Positions 15,014 to 23,634 of a stretch of 26,384 nucleotides of DNA are shown here, one piece after another. Made by a program: the position numbers and the translations under genes. This DNA comes from JBCBSS01 sp039819065 (GTDB lineage Bacteria > Bacteroidota > Bacteroidia > Cytophagales > Cyclobacteriaceae), in NCBI GenBank assembly GCA_039819065.1, contig JBCBSS010000112.1:1-26384 (forward strand). The letters run 5' to 3'. The notes below the pieces were generated by a model, which was given only the letters and a program-made list of their open reading frames with translations, did not search any database and was not told where the DNA came from. The number at the start of each line of letters is the position of its first letter. The stretch's first letter is position 1.

Positions 15014-15043
15014 AAAAAAAGGCCACTTGAAAAGCGGCCTTTG
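15014..15043 (-). terminator. Rho-independent terminator of aconitase
   Basis: AAAGGCC (15018-15024) pairs with GGCCTTT (15036-15042) across an 11-nt loop. On the minus strand the stem is followed by a run of seven T. It begins about 23 nt after the aconitase stop. Confidence 0.85.
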
Positions 15044-15065
15044 TTCAACTTATCTACTCAATTAA

Positions 15066-17330
15066 TTAAGCTTCCTTTTGTTTGATCAAGTTCAATGCAG
15101 AACCTGCCCTGAACCATTGTATCTGACTAGCATTGTAGGTGTGGTTAGCTTTGATTTCTTCACTGCTACCATCGGTATGAGTGAGTTTCAAGGTCAACGG
15201 CGTATCAGGCGCGAATGAAGTCAAGTCGATGAAATCAATAGTATCATCTTCTTGTATTTTGTCATAATCATTCTCGTCTGCAAAAGTCAACCCTAACATA
15301 CCTTGCTTTTTCAAGTTGGTTTCGTGAATTCTAGCGAAAGATTTCACTAATACCACTTTAACACCTAAATGGCGTGGCTGCATAGCCGCATGTTCCCTGG
15401 AAGAACCTTCACCGTAGTTATGATCACCTACTACGATAGTAGGGATGCCTTCGGCTTTATATGCCCTTTGCGTATCAGGAACGGCTCCGTACTCACCGGT
15501 CAATTGGTTTTTGACTGAATCAGTTTGCTCATTGAAGTAATTGACTGCGCCAGTCAAGGTATTATTAGAAATGTTATCCAAATGCCCTCTAAATCTCAAC
15601 CATGGACCAGCCATCGAAATATGATCTGTTGTACATTTTCCTTTGGCTTTGATCAGCACCTTCATACCGGTGATGTTATTGCCATCCCAAGGTGCGAATG
15701 GATCAAGCAGTTGTAACCTCTTAGAGTCAGGCCTAACAACTACGTCTACTCCACTGCCATCTTCAGCAGGTGCTTTATATCCGTTGTCTTCTACGTCAAA
15801 CCCTTCAGAAGGAAGCTCATCTCCAGTAGGTGCGTCAAGCATAACCTGCTCACCCGTTTCGCTGGTAAGCGCATCTTTCAAAGGATTGAAAGTAAGGTCT
15901 CCGGCTATAGCTAAGGCAGTAACTAGTTCAGGTGAACCCACAAACGCATGTGTATTAGGATTACCATCGGCACGTTTTGCAAAGTTTCTGTTGAAGCTAT
16001 GTACAATAGTATTCTTTTCTTGCTTATCCGCTCCGGCACGATCCCACTGACCAATACATGGCCCACAGGCATTAGCAAATACGCTGGCTCCGATCTGGTC
16101 GAAAGTCTTGATGAAACCATCTCTTTCAATGGTATATCTCACTTGCTCTGACCCCGGGGTAATGGTAAACTTGGCTTTTGTTTTAAGATTCTTGTTTGCT
16201 GCTTGCTCCGCTAAAGAGGCAGCCCTGGAAATATCTTCATAAGAAGAGTTAGTACAAGAACCAATTAAACCAACTTCTACTTTGGTAGGCCAGCCGTTCT
16301 TTTCAGCCTGCTCTTTCATTTGTGAGATTGGTGTAGCAATATCCGGAGAGAAAGGCCCATTCAGGTGAGGTTCTAATTCAGTCAGATTGATTTCGATAAC
16401 CTGATCATAGTAAGCCTCCGGGTTTTCATATACCTCAGGATCACCAATCAAGTGTTCTTTTATCTGATCGGCTAACTCAGCTACTTCAGCCCTCTCTGTG
16501 GCTCTTAAGTAGCGAGCCATTGACTCATCGTAGCCGAATGTCGATGTGGTAGCACCTATCTCTGCACCCATGTTACAGATAGTACCTTTACCTGTGCATG
16601 ATAATGATTGGGCCCCTTCACCAAAATATTCTAGAATAGCGCCGGTTCCACCTTTTACAGTAAGGATTCCAGCCACTTTTAAAATCACGTCTTTCGCTGA
16701 AGTCCAACCGTTCATTTTTCCGGTAAGCTTCACACCAATTAATTTAGGAAATTTAAGTTCCCATGGCATTCCGGCCATTACGTCAACAGCATCTGCACCT
16801 CCAACACCTACAGCGACCATACCAAGTCCACCAGCATTTACAGTGTGAGAGTCGGTACCAATCATCATTCCACCTGGAAATGCATAGTTTTCCAACACTA
16901 CTTGGTGAATGATACCAGCACCCGGTTTCCAGAAGCCAATTCCGTATTTATTAGATACTGACTCTAAGAAGTTGAAAACTTCTCCACTGGCGGTGATGGA
17001 ATTTTTAAGGTCTTCGTTGGCACCTGTCTTAGCTAGAATGAGGTGGTCACAGTGAACTGTTGATGGAACCGCGGCTTTTTTCTTGCCTGCCTGCATGAAC
17101 TGCAATAGCGCCATCTGAGCGGTGGCGTCTTGCATAGCTACTCTGTCTGGGGCAAAATTAACATAGGACTTTCCTCTTGTGAAAGCCTCAAGATCTTGCT
17201 CCTCGTGTAGGTGAGAGTAGAGAATTTTTTCTGGTAATGTGAGTGGTTTGTTAACTACTTTTCTTGCAGCTTCTATGCGCTCACCCATACGAGCGTAGAC
17301 AGCCTTAATCATGTCTATGTCAAAAGCCAT
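15066..17330 (-). CDS. acn: Aconitate hydratase
   Basis: A 754-aa enzyme that converts citrate to isocitrate in the TCA cycle. It is close to the mitochondrial aconitase type in length and motifs. The [4Fe-4S] cluster ligands are visible as Cys359 in GSCTNSSYED and Cys422/Cys425 in ACGPCIGQWD. Substrate-site signatures include GTDSHTVNAGGLG (158-170) and the C-terminal swivel domain with GDHNYGEGSSREHAAMQPR. The gene lies 143 nt downstream of a MarR gene and is followed by a strong terminator. An AT-rich 23-bp palindrome in the upstream gap may regulate it. Confidence 0.97.
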   Translation of the reverse strand: MAFDIDMIKAVYARMGERIEAARKVVNKPLTLPEKILYSHLHEEQDLEAFTRGKSYVNFAPDRVAMQDATAQMALLQFMQAGKKKAAVPSTVHCDHLILAKTGANEDLKNSITASGEVFNFLESVSNKYGIGFWKPGAGIIHQVVLENYAFPGGMMIGTDSHTVNAGGLGMVAVGVGGADAVDVMAGMPWELKFPKLIGVKLTGKMNGWTSAKDVILKVAGILTVKGGTGAILEYFGEGAQSLSCTGKGTICNMGAEIGATTSTFGYDESMARYLRATERAEVAELADQIKEHLIGDPEVYENPEAYYDQVIEINLTELEPHLNGPFSPDIATPISQMKEQAEKNGWPTKVEVGLIGSCTNSSYEDISRAASLAEQAANKNLKTKAKFTITPGSEQVRYTIERDGFIKTFDQIGASVFANACGPCIGQWDRAGADKQEKNTIVHSFNRNFAKRADGNPNTHAFVGSPELVTALAIAGDLTFNPLKDALTSETGEQVMLDAPTGDELPSEGFDVEDNGYKAPAEDGSGVDVVVRPDSKRLQLLDPFAPWDGNNITGMKVLIKAKGKCTTDHISMAGPWLRFRGHLDNISNNTLTGAVNYFNEQTDSVKNQLTGEYGAVPDTQRAYKAEGIPTIVVGDHNYGEGSSREHAAMQPRHLGVKVVLVKSFARIHETNLKKQGMLGLTFADENDYDKIQEDDTIDFIDLTSFAPDTPLTLKLTHTDGSSEEIKANHTYNASQIQWFRAGSALNLIKQKEA

Positions 17331-17417
17331 ATTTCACTTGTTTTGATCTGTTAAAAAATGATGCTGTAAGTTACGAAGTAATGCCGTATTGGGGAACTTT
17401 ACTGTCCTAAGGGTGAC

Positions 17418-17440
17418 TTATTTAAATTAACTTTAAATAA
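17418..17440. promoter_or_regulatory. AT-rich 23-bp inverted repeat upstream of aconitase
   Basis: TTATTTAAA (17418-17426), spacer TTAAC, and the exact complement TTTAAATAA (17432-17440). It lies 88-110 nt before the aconitase ATG and 34 nt after the marR stop. No T-run follows on the minus strand, so an operator is more likely than a terminator. Confidence 0.45.
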
Positions 17441-17473
17441 CAATTATGGGCGATTAATGCAACTTAAGAACGC

Positions 17474-17929
17474 CTAGATACTTTTTCTCACTTTGTCCAA
17501 AAGACTATTAAGCTGTACTGCTTCACCTTCAGATAAATTACCGAAAATTAATTCGAAACTTTTGACATGCTCATCGGCATTAGCAAGCAACTGAAGCCCC
17601 TTTTTAGAAATATTGATTTCCACTGTCCTTTTATCAGTGGCGCTTTTGTTTCTATCAATAAGTCCTTTTATTCTTAGGCGTTCTACGATTCTGCTGGCAT
17701 CAGACATTTTTTCGAGCATCCTATCTCTGATGAGGTTAATGGTGACAGGTTGGGGATGCTGTCCTCTCAGAATTCTTAGTACATTATATTGCTGCCGGGT
17801 GATGTCATAAGCCTTGAACACGGTTGACATACGGTCTACTACATAATTGTGCGTATAGATGAGATTGATCAAGGCTTTCTGGTATTCATTGTCAAATTGG
17901 CTCTGCTGAATATCAGATTCAATGGTCAT
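17474..17929 (-). CDS. MarR-family transcriptional regulator
   Basis: A 151-aa winged-helix regulator. The dimerisation helix is followed by DITRQQYNVLRILRGQHPQP (about residues 43-62), the recognition region DRMLEKMSDASRIVERLRIK (about 69-88), and the wing with SATDKRTVEINISKKG (about 96-111), all in MarR order. DKRTVEINI matches the wing 'D+R...v.lT..G'. The ligand is unknown. The gene lies between folE and acn on the same strand. Its ATG stands 3 nt after a 12-bp arm of a nested inverted repeat, which suggests autoregulation or control of its own translation. Confidence 0.92.
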   Translation of the reverse strand: MTIESDIQQSQFDNEYQKALINLIYTHNYVVDRMSTVFKAYDITRQQYNVLRILRGQHPQPVTINLIRDRMLEKMSDASRIVERLRIKGLIDRNKSATDKRTVEINISKKGLQLLANADEHVKSFELIFGNLSEGEAVQLNSLLDKVRKSI

Positions 17930-17932
17930 AAT

Positions 17933-18010
17933 TAAATAGTTTAGGTAGAATTAGTGCAGTGTCTATAATTGGATTCACTGCACGCTAAGTAATTCATTCT
18001 AAACTATTTA
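17933..18010 (-). promoter_or_regulatory. Nested inverted repeats between folE and marR
   Basis: Outer arms TAAATAGTTTAG (17933-17944) and CTAAACTATTTA (17999-18010) are perfect 12-bp complements; inner arms GTGCAGTG (17954-17961) and CACTGCAC (17976-17983) are perfect 8-bp complements with a 14-nt loop. The outer right arm covers the folE stop codon, and the outer left arm ends 3 nt before the marR ATG on the minus strand. It can act as MarR operators or as an RNA hairpin that hides the marR start. Confidence 0.6.
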
Positions 18011-18705
18011 GAATTTATGTAATTCAAAAATTCTTTCTTGATCGTTTCTTGTCTGAACTTCCCGTCAAAGTGTGCCGTACCCGTTTTACTATTTGTATCA
18101 CCTACGCCGCGCGAAGAAACACACATGTGCGTTGCATCTACAACCACACCAACGTGATCAGTTTTCAAAACTCGCTTCAGTTCTTCAGCAATCTGTATGG
18201 TAAGCCGCTCCTGGACTTGCGGTCTTTTAGAATAGTATTGCACAATCCGATTGATTTTGGATAGTCCAATCACCTCGCCTGTGGATACATAAGCGACATG
18301 CACTTTGCCGTATATGGGAACGAAATGGTGTTCGCAGTGAGAATAAAAGGTGATGTCTTTTTCTACCACCATTTCATCATACTGAAACTTATTTTCGAAG
18401 AGTGTAGCCTTGGGTTTATTTTTTGGATTGAGTCCGCTAAATACTTCCTCAACGTACATTTTGGCAACCCGTTTAGGCGTTCCTCTGAGGCTGTCATCAT
18501 TCAGATCAAGGCCGAGAATAGTCATAATTTCCTTGAAGTGACTTTCTATACGCGTGATTTTCTCGTTATCGGTCATTTCAAACGCGTCAGGCCTTAATGG
18601 AGTATCAAAAGATGATCCTACATGGTCATCTCCGATATCATCAAAATTTGTTTTGTTCGTCTCGGTAGTTTCCTCTGTATTTATGAAGGGATTACTATTA
18701 TTCAT
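18004..18705 (-). CDS. folE: GTP cyclohydrolase I
   Basis: A 233-aa enzyme that converts GTP to 7,8-dihydroneopterin triphosphate, the first step to folate, tetrahydropterins and queuosine precursors. Zinc-binding and active-site motifs are present: YSHCEHHFVPIYGKVHVAY (Cys124, His126/His127 counted from the ATG) and THMCVSSRGV (Cys195). The first 45 residues are a low-complexity acidic extension rich in Asn and Thr, longer than in short family members. The start is taken as the ATG at 18705; a TTG at 18711 would add only two residues. It follows the PTPS/QueD gene by 37 nt on the same strand and probably shares its transcript. Confidence 0.95.
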   Translation of the reverse strand: MNNSNPFINTEETTETNKTNFDDIGDDHVGSSFDTPLRPDAFEMTDNEKITRIESHFKEIMTILGLDLNDDSLRGTPKRVAKMYVEEVFSGLNPKNKPKATLFENKFQYDEMVVEKDITFYSHCEHHFVPIYGKVHVAYVSTGEVIGLSKINRIVQYYSKRPQVQERLTIQIAEELKRVLKTDHVGVVVDATHMCVSSRGVGDTNSKTGTAHFDGKFRQETIKKEFLNYINSK

Positions 18706-18742
18706 GTGCAATGTTTAATTGTGTTCAACTGTTTGTAGCAAA

Positions 18743-19150
18743 TCAAGCAGGGTATTCGACGAAGTTCCTTTCAGTCTCGTACAGCACAACCTTTAGCTCA
18801 TACTTGTCTTCTATCTCCTTTCTCAAAATATTCCAAATCACCACAGCAATATTCTCCGCTGTAGGATTTAGGTTTTTGAAGTCAGGTATGTCTAAGTATA
18901 GATTTTTGTGATCGAATCTGTCGGTTACGTGTTTTTTGATGAGATCGCTCAAAAGCTTCATATCGTAAACATAACCTGTGTCCGGATCAGGTTCCCCAGT
19001 TAGCCGTACGATTAACTCATAATTATGTCCGTGAAAGTTAGGATTATTACACTTACCAAAGACCTTTTCGTTTTTCTCGTCAGACCAATTAGGGTTATGA
19101 AGTCGGTGCGCCGCATTAAAGTGCTCTTTTCTAAAAACGGAAATTTTCAT
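18743..19150 (-). CDS. queD: 6-pyruvoyl-tetrahydropterin synthase / QueD homologue
   Basis: A 135-aa enzyme of the tunnel fold using the product of GTP cyclohydrolase I. The zinc-binding histidines are His15 (FNAAHRLH), His40 and His42 (NFHGHNYEL), and the catalytic Cys34 precedes them in GKCNNPNFHGH. PTAENIAVVIW (about residues 97-107) and the substrate-holding Glu of LYETERN close the site. It could make 6-carboxytetrahydropterin for queuosine or 6-pyruvoyl-tetrahydropterin for a tetrahydropterin cofactor. No other queuosine genes are nearby, so the symbol is provisional. First gene of a queD-folE group. Confidence 0.9.
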   Translation of the reverse strand: MKISVFRKEHFNAAHRLHNPNWSDEKNEKVFGKCNNPNFHGHNYELIVRLTGEPDPDTGYVYDMKLLSDLIKKHVTDRFDHKNLYLDIPDFKNLNPTAENIAVVIWNILRKEIEDKYELKVVLYETERNFVEYPA

Positions 19151-19265
19151 GCTATAGTTTATGCTGCTGTTTAAAGCATTGATGCTCTAAAATCTGTCTT
19201 ATTAACAGACACTAAAGAAACAAGATGTATATGGTTTAGTTCGATTTTAGAAGGATTGAAGGTGT

Positions 19266-19631
19266 TTAACGATAAACATCACTTCTTTTTCTCTCAAATA
19301 ATGTGTTAAACTGATGTCCGGTCAAAGAAGCAAAAGCGGTTACTAAAGCTGCTACTAATCCGGTAACCAATATCAACATAGGGCTGCTCAAGGAGAATAT
19401 TTTGGCCATTTTTTCTGTCAGAATGCTATTGGTGTTCATGTCTATCAGGTAAGCTTTGGCAGACCACAATAGTATACCACTGATGAACCCTGCTGCGAAG
19501 GCTGCAAAACCTTTTGTTTTTATAATGATGTTGACCAAAAAAGCAACCAATGCCAGCGACCAAAAGGGAAGGAATAGCTGGACTAGATAACCAAGAAGCG
19601 CTATACAGATAATTTTAAATAAGAACTTCAT
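19266..19631 (-). CDS. Small integral membrane protein, unknown function
   Basis: A 121-aa protein with about four hydrophobic segments (roughly residues 3-20, 22-36, 42-60 and 82-105) and a short basic tail, ERKRSDVYR. No family is recognised. Its ATG lies 2 nt after the stop of the penicillin-acylase-family gene, so the two are translated from one message and may work together, for example in the envelope. Nothing in the sequence shows a catalytic residue pattern. Confidence 0.75.
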   Translation of the reverse strand: MKFLFKIICIALLGYLVQLFLPFWSLALVAFLVNIIIKTKGFAAFAAGFISGILLWSAKAYLIDMNTNSILTEKMAKIFSLSSPMLILVTGLVAALVTAFASLTGHQFNTLFERKRSDVYR

Positions 19632-19633
19632 TA

Positions 19634-22081
19634 TTACTTGGACTCAAAAGTTTGCGTGAAAATTATTTTGTTTTGGCTCTCCTCCTTGTTTAACATGAAG
19701 AGTAATTTATGATATGCACCGGTGCGCCACAGTTCAATCATGTTATCATAGAGCGGGCTACCGGGATTACCTGACTGACCGCCTGGGTAAATACCCCATG
19801 CCTGAGGAGGTGATGTCATTTCCACCACCAACCGTTGAGAAGGACCGTGATTCCTTTTAGTAGAATTGATTGTATTGGCTTCTCCTTGAACCTGAATATT
19901 ATAGCTACTAAAACCAGCCAGACTGCCGCCGAGATCAGCCAAATGCCTTACATATGTTGCTTTATAATTTCCCCAGGTAAAGTCTCTGTTTCGTTCCTCT
20001 TTCCAAAGCTCCAGAAAATCTATGGTGTGATTAAACGACTCATTGATCAGCAATTTCAAAGTTTCCTTTTGATCGGTAGAATCTATATCATAAAACTCAA
20101 GCGTTGGATAATTCTTCATTAAGTGAATAGTGGTAAAATAACTAGGTTCTTCCAAGGCCACATCTTCAATTCTGAATTCATCCCAAATTGATCTATATAA
20201 TCGGCTCCACCAAACTTGAAAGTAAGTAGCGGTTTTGCTCCCTACAGTATAATGATAATCCCATGATTTTAGTGAGTCCACTATGGCCTTGCCCTTATCG
20301 GTCAATTCATTAGCAATAAGTGAATCAAGCATCAGGGGAAGAATTTCTTCGGGCAGAATCCCATAACCGTTTTGTTGCATGGTCATCATGTCTTGTGGAG
20401 TAACATCATCCGCAGCACTAAGCATTCTATTGATGATTCTGTTTCGGTAGGTTTCGTAAGTAGGCGAATAAGTCCAATAAGGATAGAGCGAATCTACTGG
20501 GTGTTGATTTGCTGAGCTTACAAAACCACGTTCGGGGTTCAACTGGAACGCATTCTGTGCTTTGGGTACTAAAGTTTGCCATTCATGTAGCGGATTGTTA
20601 CCATCCATTAGAAATTTGCCCTGATCTTTCCACTTAGCTACATAGTTACCTTGAACTCGGAGAGCTATATCACCATGGGTAGTAGCAAACACAATGTTCT
20701 GTGGAGGTGCATCCCAATATTCTATGGCCTTTACATAGTCTTCGTGAGTGGAAACACGGTTTAAATGGAGTAAAGCAGTCTGTACCCTTGATGGGTCATG
20801 ACCAATCCATCTCAAAGCGAAGTTTTTATACCCATCGTCATCACCAAAAGACTTGTCGTAAACCACAGGACCATGGTGAGTATATATTACCGTATCATAG
20901 AAAACGTCTTGGCCTTTTACTTTGATCTCTTCGATTTTAACCGTTGTAGGTTGCCATTGGTCTTTGTACTTGTATTTTGACCTTGATTCATCCTGAAACT
21001 CAATTTTGTACCAATCTTTATGATCACGAGGTGCATTGGTGAATCCCCAAGCCGCATTTTCATTGAAACCTATGGTGATACCAGCCGCTCCTGTGAAGGT
21101 GAAACCCATAACGTTTACATCAGGAGAATGCAGTTGAAGCAGTATCCATAAAGAAGGCAAGTTGAGCCCCAAATGTGTATCATTAGCCAAAATGGGCTTG
21201 CCACTTTTGGTTTTACTACCCGCAACGGCCCAATTGTTACTCCCATTGTCGGGGTCAGGCTTAGGCAATACATTCTGCACTAAGTCAGTTGGTAAATCCA
21301 ACTTTGGTGTATCGATCTCAAGTGGTTCAAAAGCCCATTGATTGGCTGAGTCAGTAGGAGTAACCGGGTCTGTATCTAGTAAACTCTCCGGGAAAAGCAA
21401 GTCAAAGGTTTCTTTTCCAAACATTTGCAGCGCATTGCTGCTCTCAAAGTCCTCATCATATCCCGTCAACGCATCGATCATATATTCTAGAATGAGAGCC
21501 GACTTGAAGGAAGTCCATTCTTCTGGTCTATAATCCAGCAGCTTATATTCTACAGGTAGGTCCTTGTATGAAAGGCTGTTGATATATTGATTTACACCAT
21601 TAGCATATGCTTCTATATACTCAAAGGTCTCTTTATCGGCTTTCATTAGTTCATAAGTCCTTTCAGCTCCGAAAACCATTCCTTTGCGCCTTTGGCCGCG
21701 ATCAAAATTCAACGCTCCATCGCCAACGATTTCTGCTACGCGACCCGCAGCTGCATGCGTTTGAAATTCCATTTGCCAAAGCCTATGCTGAGCCACTATG
21801 TAACCTTGGGCCATATAGAGGTCATGATTATTTTCAGCGAAAATATGTGGGATACCAAACTCATCGTAATGCACCTTCACTTCACCTTTTAAACCTTCCA
21901 GCTGAATGTTAGCATAATATGGAAGAGAGTCATTCTGGGCATTCTGCCAAAAACCATGAAAGGGATCTAACAACTTGCCTAATGGTGGTAATGCTGTACC
22001 TCCCACATTGACCTGGTTGTTTAATAAATAAAGAAGTGATACGGTGATGGCTAAAGAAATCAGGAACTTGAATAGCTTCAT
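19634..22081 (-). CDS. Penicillin-acylase-family Ntn hydrolase
   Basis: An 815-aa exported enzyme of the penicillin amidase family. An N-terminal signal or anchor (MKLFKFLISLAITVSLLYLL) precedes the alpha domain (VHYDEFGIPHIFAENNHDLY, about residues 70-89). The self-cleavage site is visible in DNGSNNWAVAGSKT, where Ser281 becomes the N-terminal nucleophile of the beta chain, followed by ILANDTHLGLNLPSLW. The spacer and beta chain have family length. Members cleave amides such as penicillins, acyl-homoserine lactones or related acyl-amides in the periplasm; the substrate here is unknown. First gene of a two-gene operon with a small membrane protein; divergent from kdsC. Confidence 0.93.
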   Translation of the reverse strand: MKLFKFLISLAITVSLLYLLNNQVNVGGTALPPLGKLLDPFHGFWQNAQNDSLPYYANIQLEGLKGEVKVHYDEFGIPHIFAENNHDLYMAQGYIVAQHRLWQMEFQTHAAAGRVAEIVGDGALNFDRGQRRKGMVFGAERTYELMKADKETFEYIEAYANGVNQYINSLSYKDLPVEYKLLDYRPEEWTSFKSALILEYMIDALTGYDEDFESSNALQMFGKETFDLLFPESLLDTDPVTPTDSANQWAFEPLEIDTPKLDLPTDLVQNVLPKPDPDNGSNNWAVAGSKTKSGKPILANDTHLGLNLPSLWILLQLHSPDVNVMGFTFTGAAGITIGFNENAAWGFTNAPRDHKDWYKIEFQDESRSKYKYKDQWQPTTVKIEEIKVKGQDVFYDTVIYTHHGPVVYDKSFGDDDGYKNFALRWIGHDPSRVQTALLHLNRVSTHEDYVKAIEYWDAPPQNIVFATTHGDIALRVQGNYVAKWKDQGKFLMDGNNPLHEWQTLVPKAQNAFQLNPERGFVSSANQHPVDSLYPYWTYSPTYETYRNRIINRMLSAADDVTPQDMMTMQQNGYGILPEEILPLMLDSLIANELTDKGKAIVDSLKSWDYHYTVGSKTATYFQVWWSRLYRSIWDEFRIEDVALEEPSYFTTIHLMKNYPTLEFYDIDSTDQKETLKLLINESFNHTIDFLELWKEERNRDFTWGNYKATYVRHLADLGGSLAGFSSYNIQVQGEANTINSTKRNHGPSQRLVVEMTSPPQAWGIYPGGQSGNPGSPLYDNMIELWRTGAYHKLLFMLNKEESQNKIIFTQTFESK

Positions 22082-22204
22082 TAATTAGTTAGATATGGAC
22101 AACTTGGAACTTCAAATGAATAATTGTGAAATCTTGTAAAAATGGCTATTAGATCATTGCTATAAACTTACATTAATAATAAAACTTAGCAAATCCGAAT
22201 TAGG

Positions 22205-22232
22205 TTAGCGACGGCGAATCTTTATATATTTG
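22205..22232 (+). promoter_or_regulatory. Candidate promoter of the kds-polysaccharide operon
   Basis: TATATTTG (22225-22232) matches the Bacteroidota -7 element and ends 16 nt before the kdsC ATG, giving a leader of about 10 nt. TTAG at 22205-22208 is a weak -33 candidate with a 16-nt spacer. Confidence 0.4.
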
Positions 22233-22248
22233 GCCGGATAAAAGACGG

Positions 22249-22791
22249 ATGGTACTTAAAAACTACAGCGAAGAGCAGGTTTCCAAGGCTAAGAACATTA
22301 AGATGATAATCTGTGATGTAGATGGCGTTTTAACCTCTGGTGAGATTATTTATGATAACCATCAAAATGAATTCAAGAAATTCAATGTCAAAGACGGTTT
22401 GATCGTTAAGCACCTCAGAAAAAATAACATAATTATAGGTGTGATAACGGGCCGAGAATCGGAAGTGGTAAAAAGACGCTGCGAGGAATTGAAATTAGAT
22501 TTTCACTTTCATGGTATCAAAGACAAAAGGCAGAAATACCAGCATGTCCTGACCCGGTTCAATGTCAGTGATTCGGAAGTCTGCTATATAGGTGATGACC
22601 TTAACGACCTACCACTGATCAAATCATGTTCGCTAGGTGTTTGCCCGGCTGATGCTCCTCATTATGTTAGCGAGCATGCCCAGCTAATAAGTAGAAAAAA
22701 AGGAGGAGAAGGTGTCCTAAGAGAAGCAGGAGACTTAATTCTGGATGCTCAGGGTAACCTTGAATCAACTATAGAAGAATATTTAACCTAG
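22249..22791 (+). CDS. kdsC: KDO 8-phosphate phosphatase (KdsC)
   Basis: A 180-aa HAD-superfamily phosphatase that removes phosphate from 3-deoxy-D-manno-octulosonate 8-phosphate to give KDO for lipopolysaccharide or capsule. The nucleophile motif is IICDVDGVLTSGEI (Asp23, Asp25), the Thr of VITGRES is motif II, and YIGDDLNDLPLI is motif IV with the Mg-binding acids. Length and compact form without cap domain are typical of KdsC, a tetramer. It starts a plus-strand operon; the stop is 5 nt before kdsA. Confidence 0.93.
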   Translation: MVLKNYSEEQVSKAKNIKMIICDVDGVLTSGEIIYDNHQNEFKKFNVKDGLIVKHLRKNNIIIGVITGRESEVVKRRCEELKLDFHFHGIKDKRQKYQHVLTRFNVSDSEVCYIGDDLNDLPLIKSCSLGVCPADAPHYVSEHAQLISRKKGGEGVLREAGDLILDAQGNLESTIEEYLT

Positions 22792-22796
22792 TATGG

Positions 22797-23630
22797 ATGC
22801 ATCCTTATAAGGAAAAAGTAAAACTGGCAGATGAGGTTATAACAGGGGACAAAATGGTTTTAATAGCTGGCCCCTGTGTTATAGAGAGCTATGATCTGTG
22901 CTTAGAAGTTGGAGAAACCATGAAAGCGATATGCGACGGACTGGATATCCATTATGTGTTCAAGGCATCATTCGACAAAGCTAATCGTACATCTGCCGGA
23001 TCATTCAGAGGTGATGGAATGGAAAAGGGCCTCGAAGTGATGGAAAGGTTATCCAAAAAACTTGGCGTTCCAACCACTACTGATATTCATGAATCATACC
23101 AAGCAGAAGAGACGGCCCGAGTAATAGATGTATTACAAATACCTGCTTTCCTATGCCGTCAAACTGACCTTTTGTTGGCCGCTGGTGAAACTGGCAAAGC
23201 AGTCAATATAAAACGCGGTCAATTTATGGCACCTGAGGACATGCAATATGCAGTTGAAAAGGTGCGGACTACTGGTAATGATAATGTGTGCCTCATAGAA
23301 AGAGGTGTTTCGTTCGGTTATCATAATTTAGTGGTCGATATGCGCGCTCTGCCTGTTATGAGGCAATTCTCTCCGGTAATCTTCGATGTAACACATAGTG
23401 TTCAACAACCTGGAGGTGCAGGAGGTAGTTCAGGAGGACAGCGGCAATTTGCTCCATATTTGGCACGTGCAGCCGCTGCGGTTGGGGTGGACGGATTCTT
23501 TGTAGAAACCCACCCAGAGCCATCAAAAGCGCTAAGCGATGGTCCAAATATGATACCTTTGGCTGAAATAGAAGATTTTTTAAAAATGATCAAAACTGTT
23601 TGGGAGACAAGCAGGAGATATACTAATTGA
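22797..23630 (+). CDS. kdsA: 3-deoxy-8-phosphooctulonate synthase (KdsA)
   Basis: A 277-aa enzyme that condenses phosphoenolpyruvate with arabinose 5-phosphate to form KDO 8-phosphate. Family motifs are clear: LIAGPCVIES (about residues 22-31), FKASFDKANRTSAGSFRG (about 55-72), DIHESYQAEE, QIPAFLCRQTDLLLAA (about 116-131), NIKRGQFMAPEDM, and FDVTHSVQQPGG near the C-terminus. It lies 5 nt after kdsC, whose product uses its product, so the order on the operon follows two consecutive pathway steps. ATG at 22797 is preferred over an out-of-frame ATG at 22793. Confidence 0.96.
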   Translation: MHPYKEKVKLADEVITGDKMVLIAGPCVIESYDLCLEVGETMKAICDGLDIHYVFKASFDKANRTSAGSFRGDGMEKGLEVMERLSKKLGVPTTTDIHESYQAEETARVIDVLQIPAFLCRQTDLLLAAGETGKAVNIKRGQFMAPEDMQYAVEKVRTTGNDNVCLIERGVSFGYHNLVVDMRALPVMRQFSPVIFDVTHSVQQPGGAGGSSGGQRQFAPYLARAAAAVGVDGFFVETHPEPSKALSDGPNMIPLAEIEDFLKMIKTVWETSRRYTN

Positions 23631-23634
23631 ATTT

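Noticed and set aside
15643..16050. A 135-codon open frame on the plus strand inside aconitase
   Set aside because: It is antisense to a clear aconitase and is rich in Ser, Pro and Thr, as reverse-strand shadows often are. No motif or start context supports it.
18298..18597. A 99-codon plus-strand frame antisense to folE
   Set aside because: The minus strand carries the complete GTP cyclohydrolase I with its zinc and active-site residues; the opposite frame has no recognisable features.
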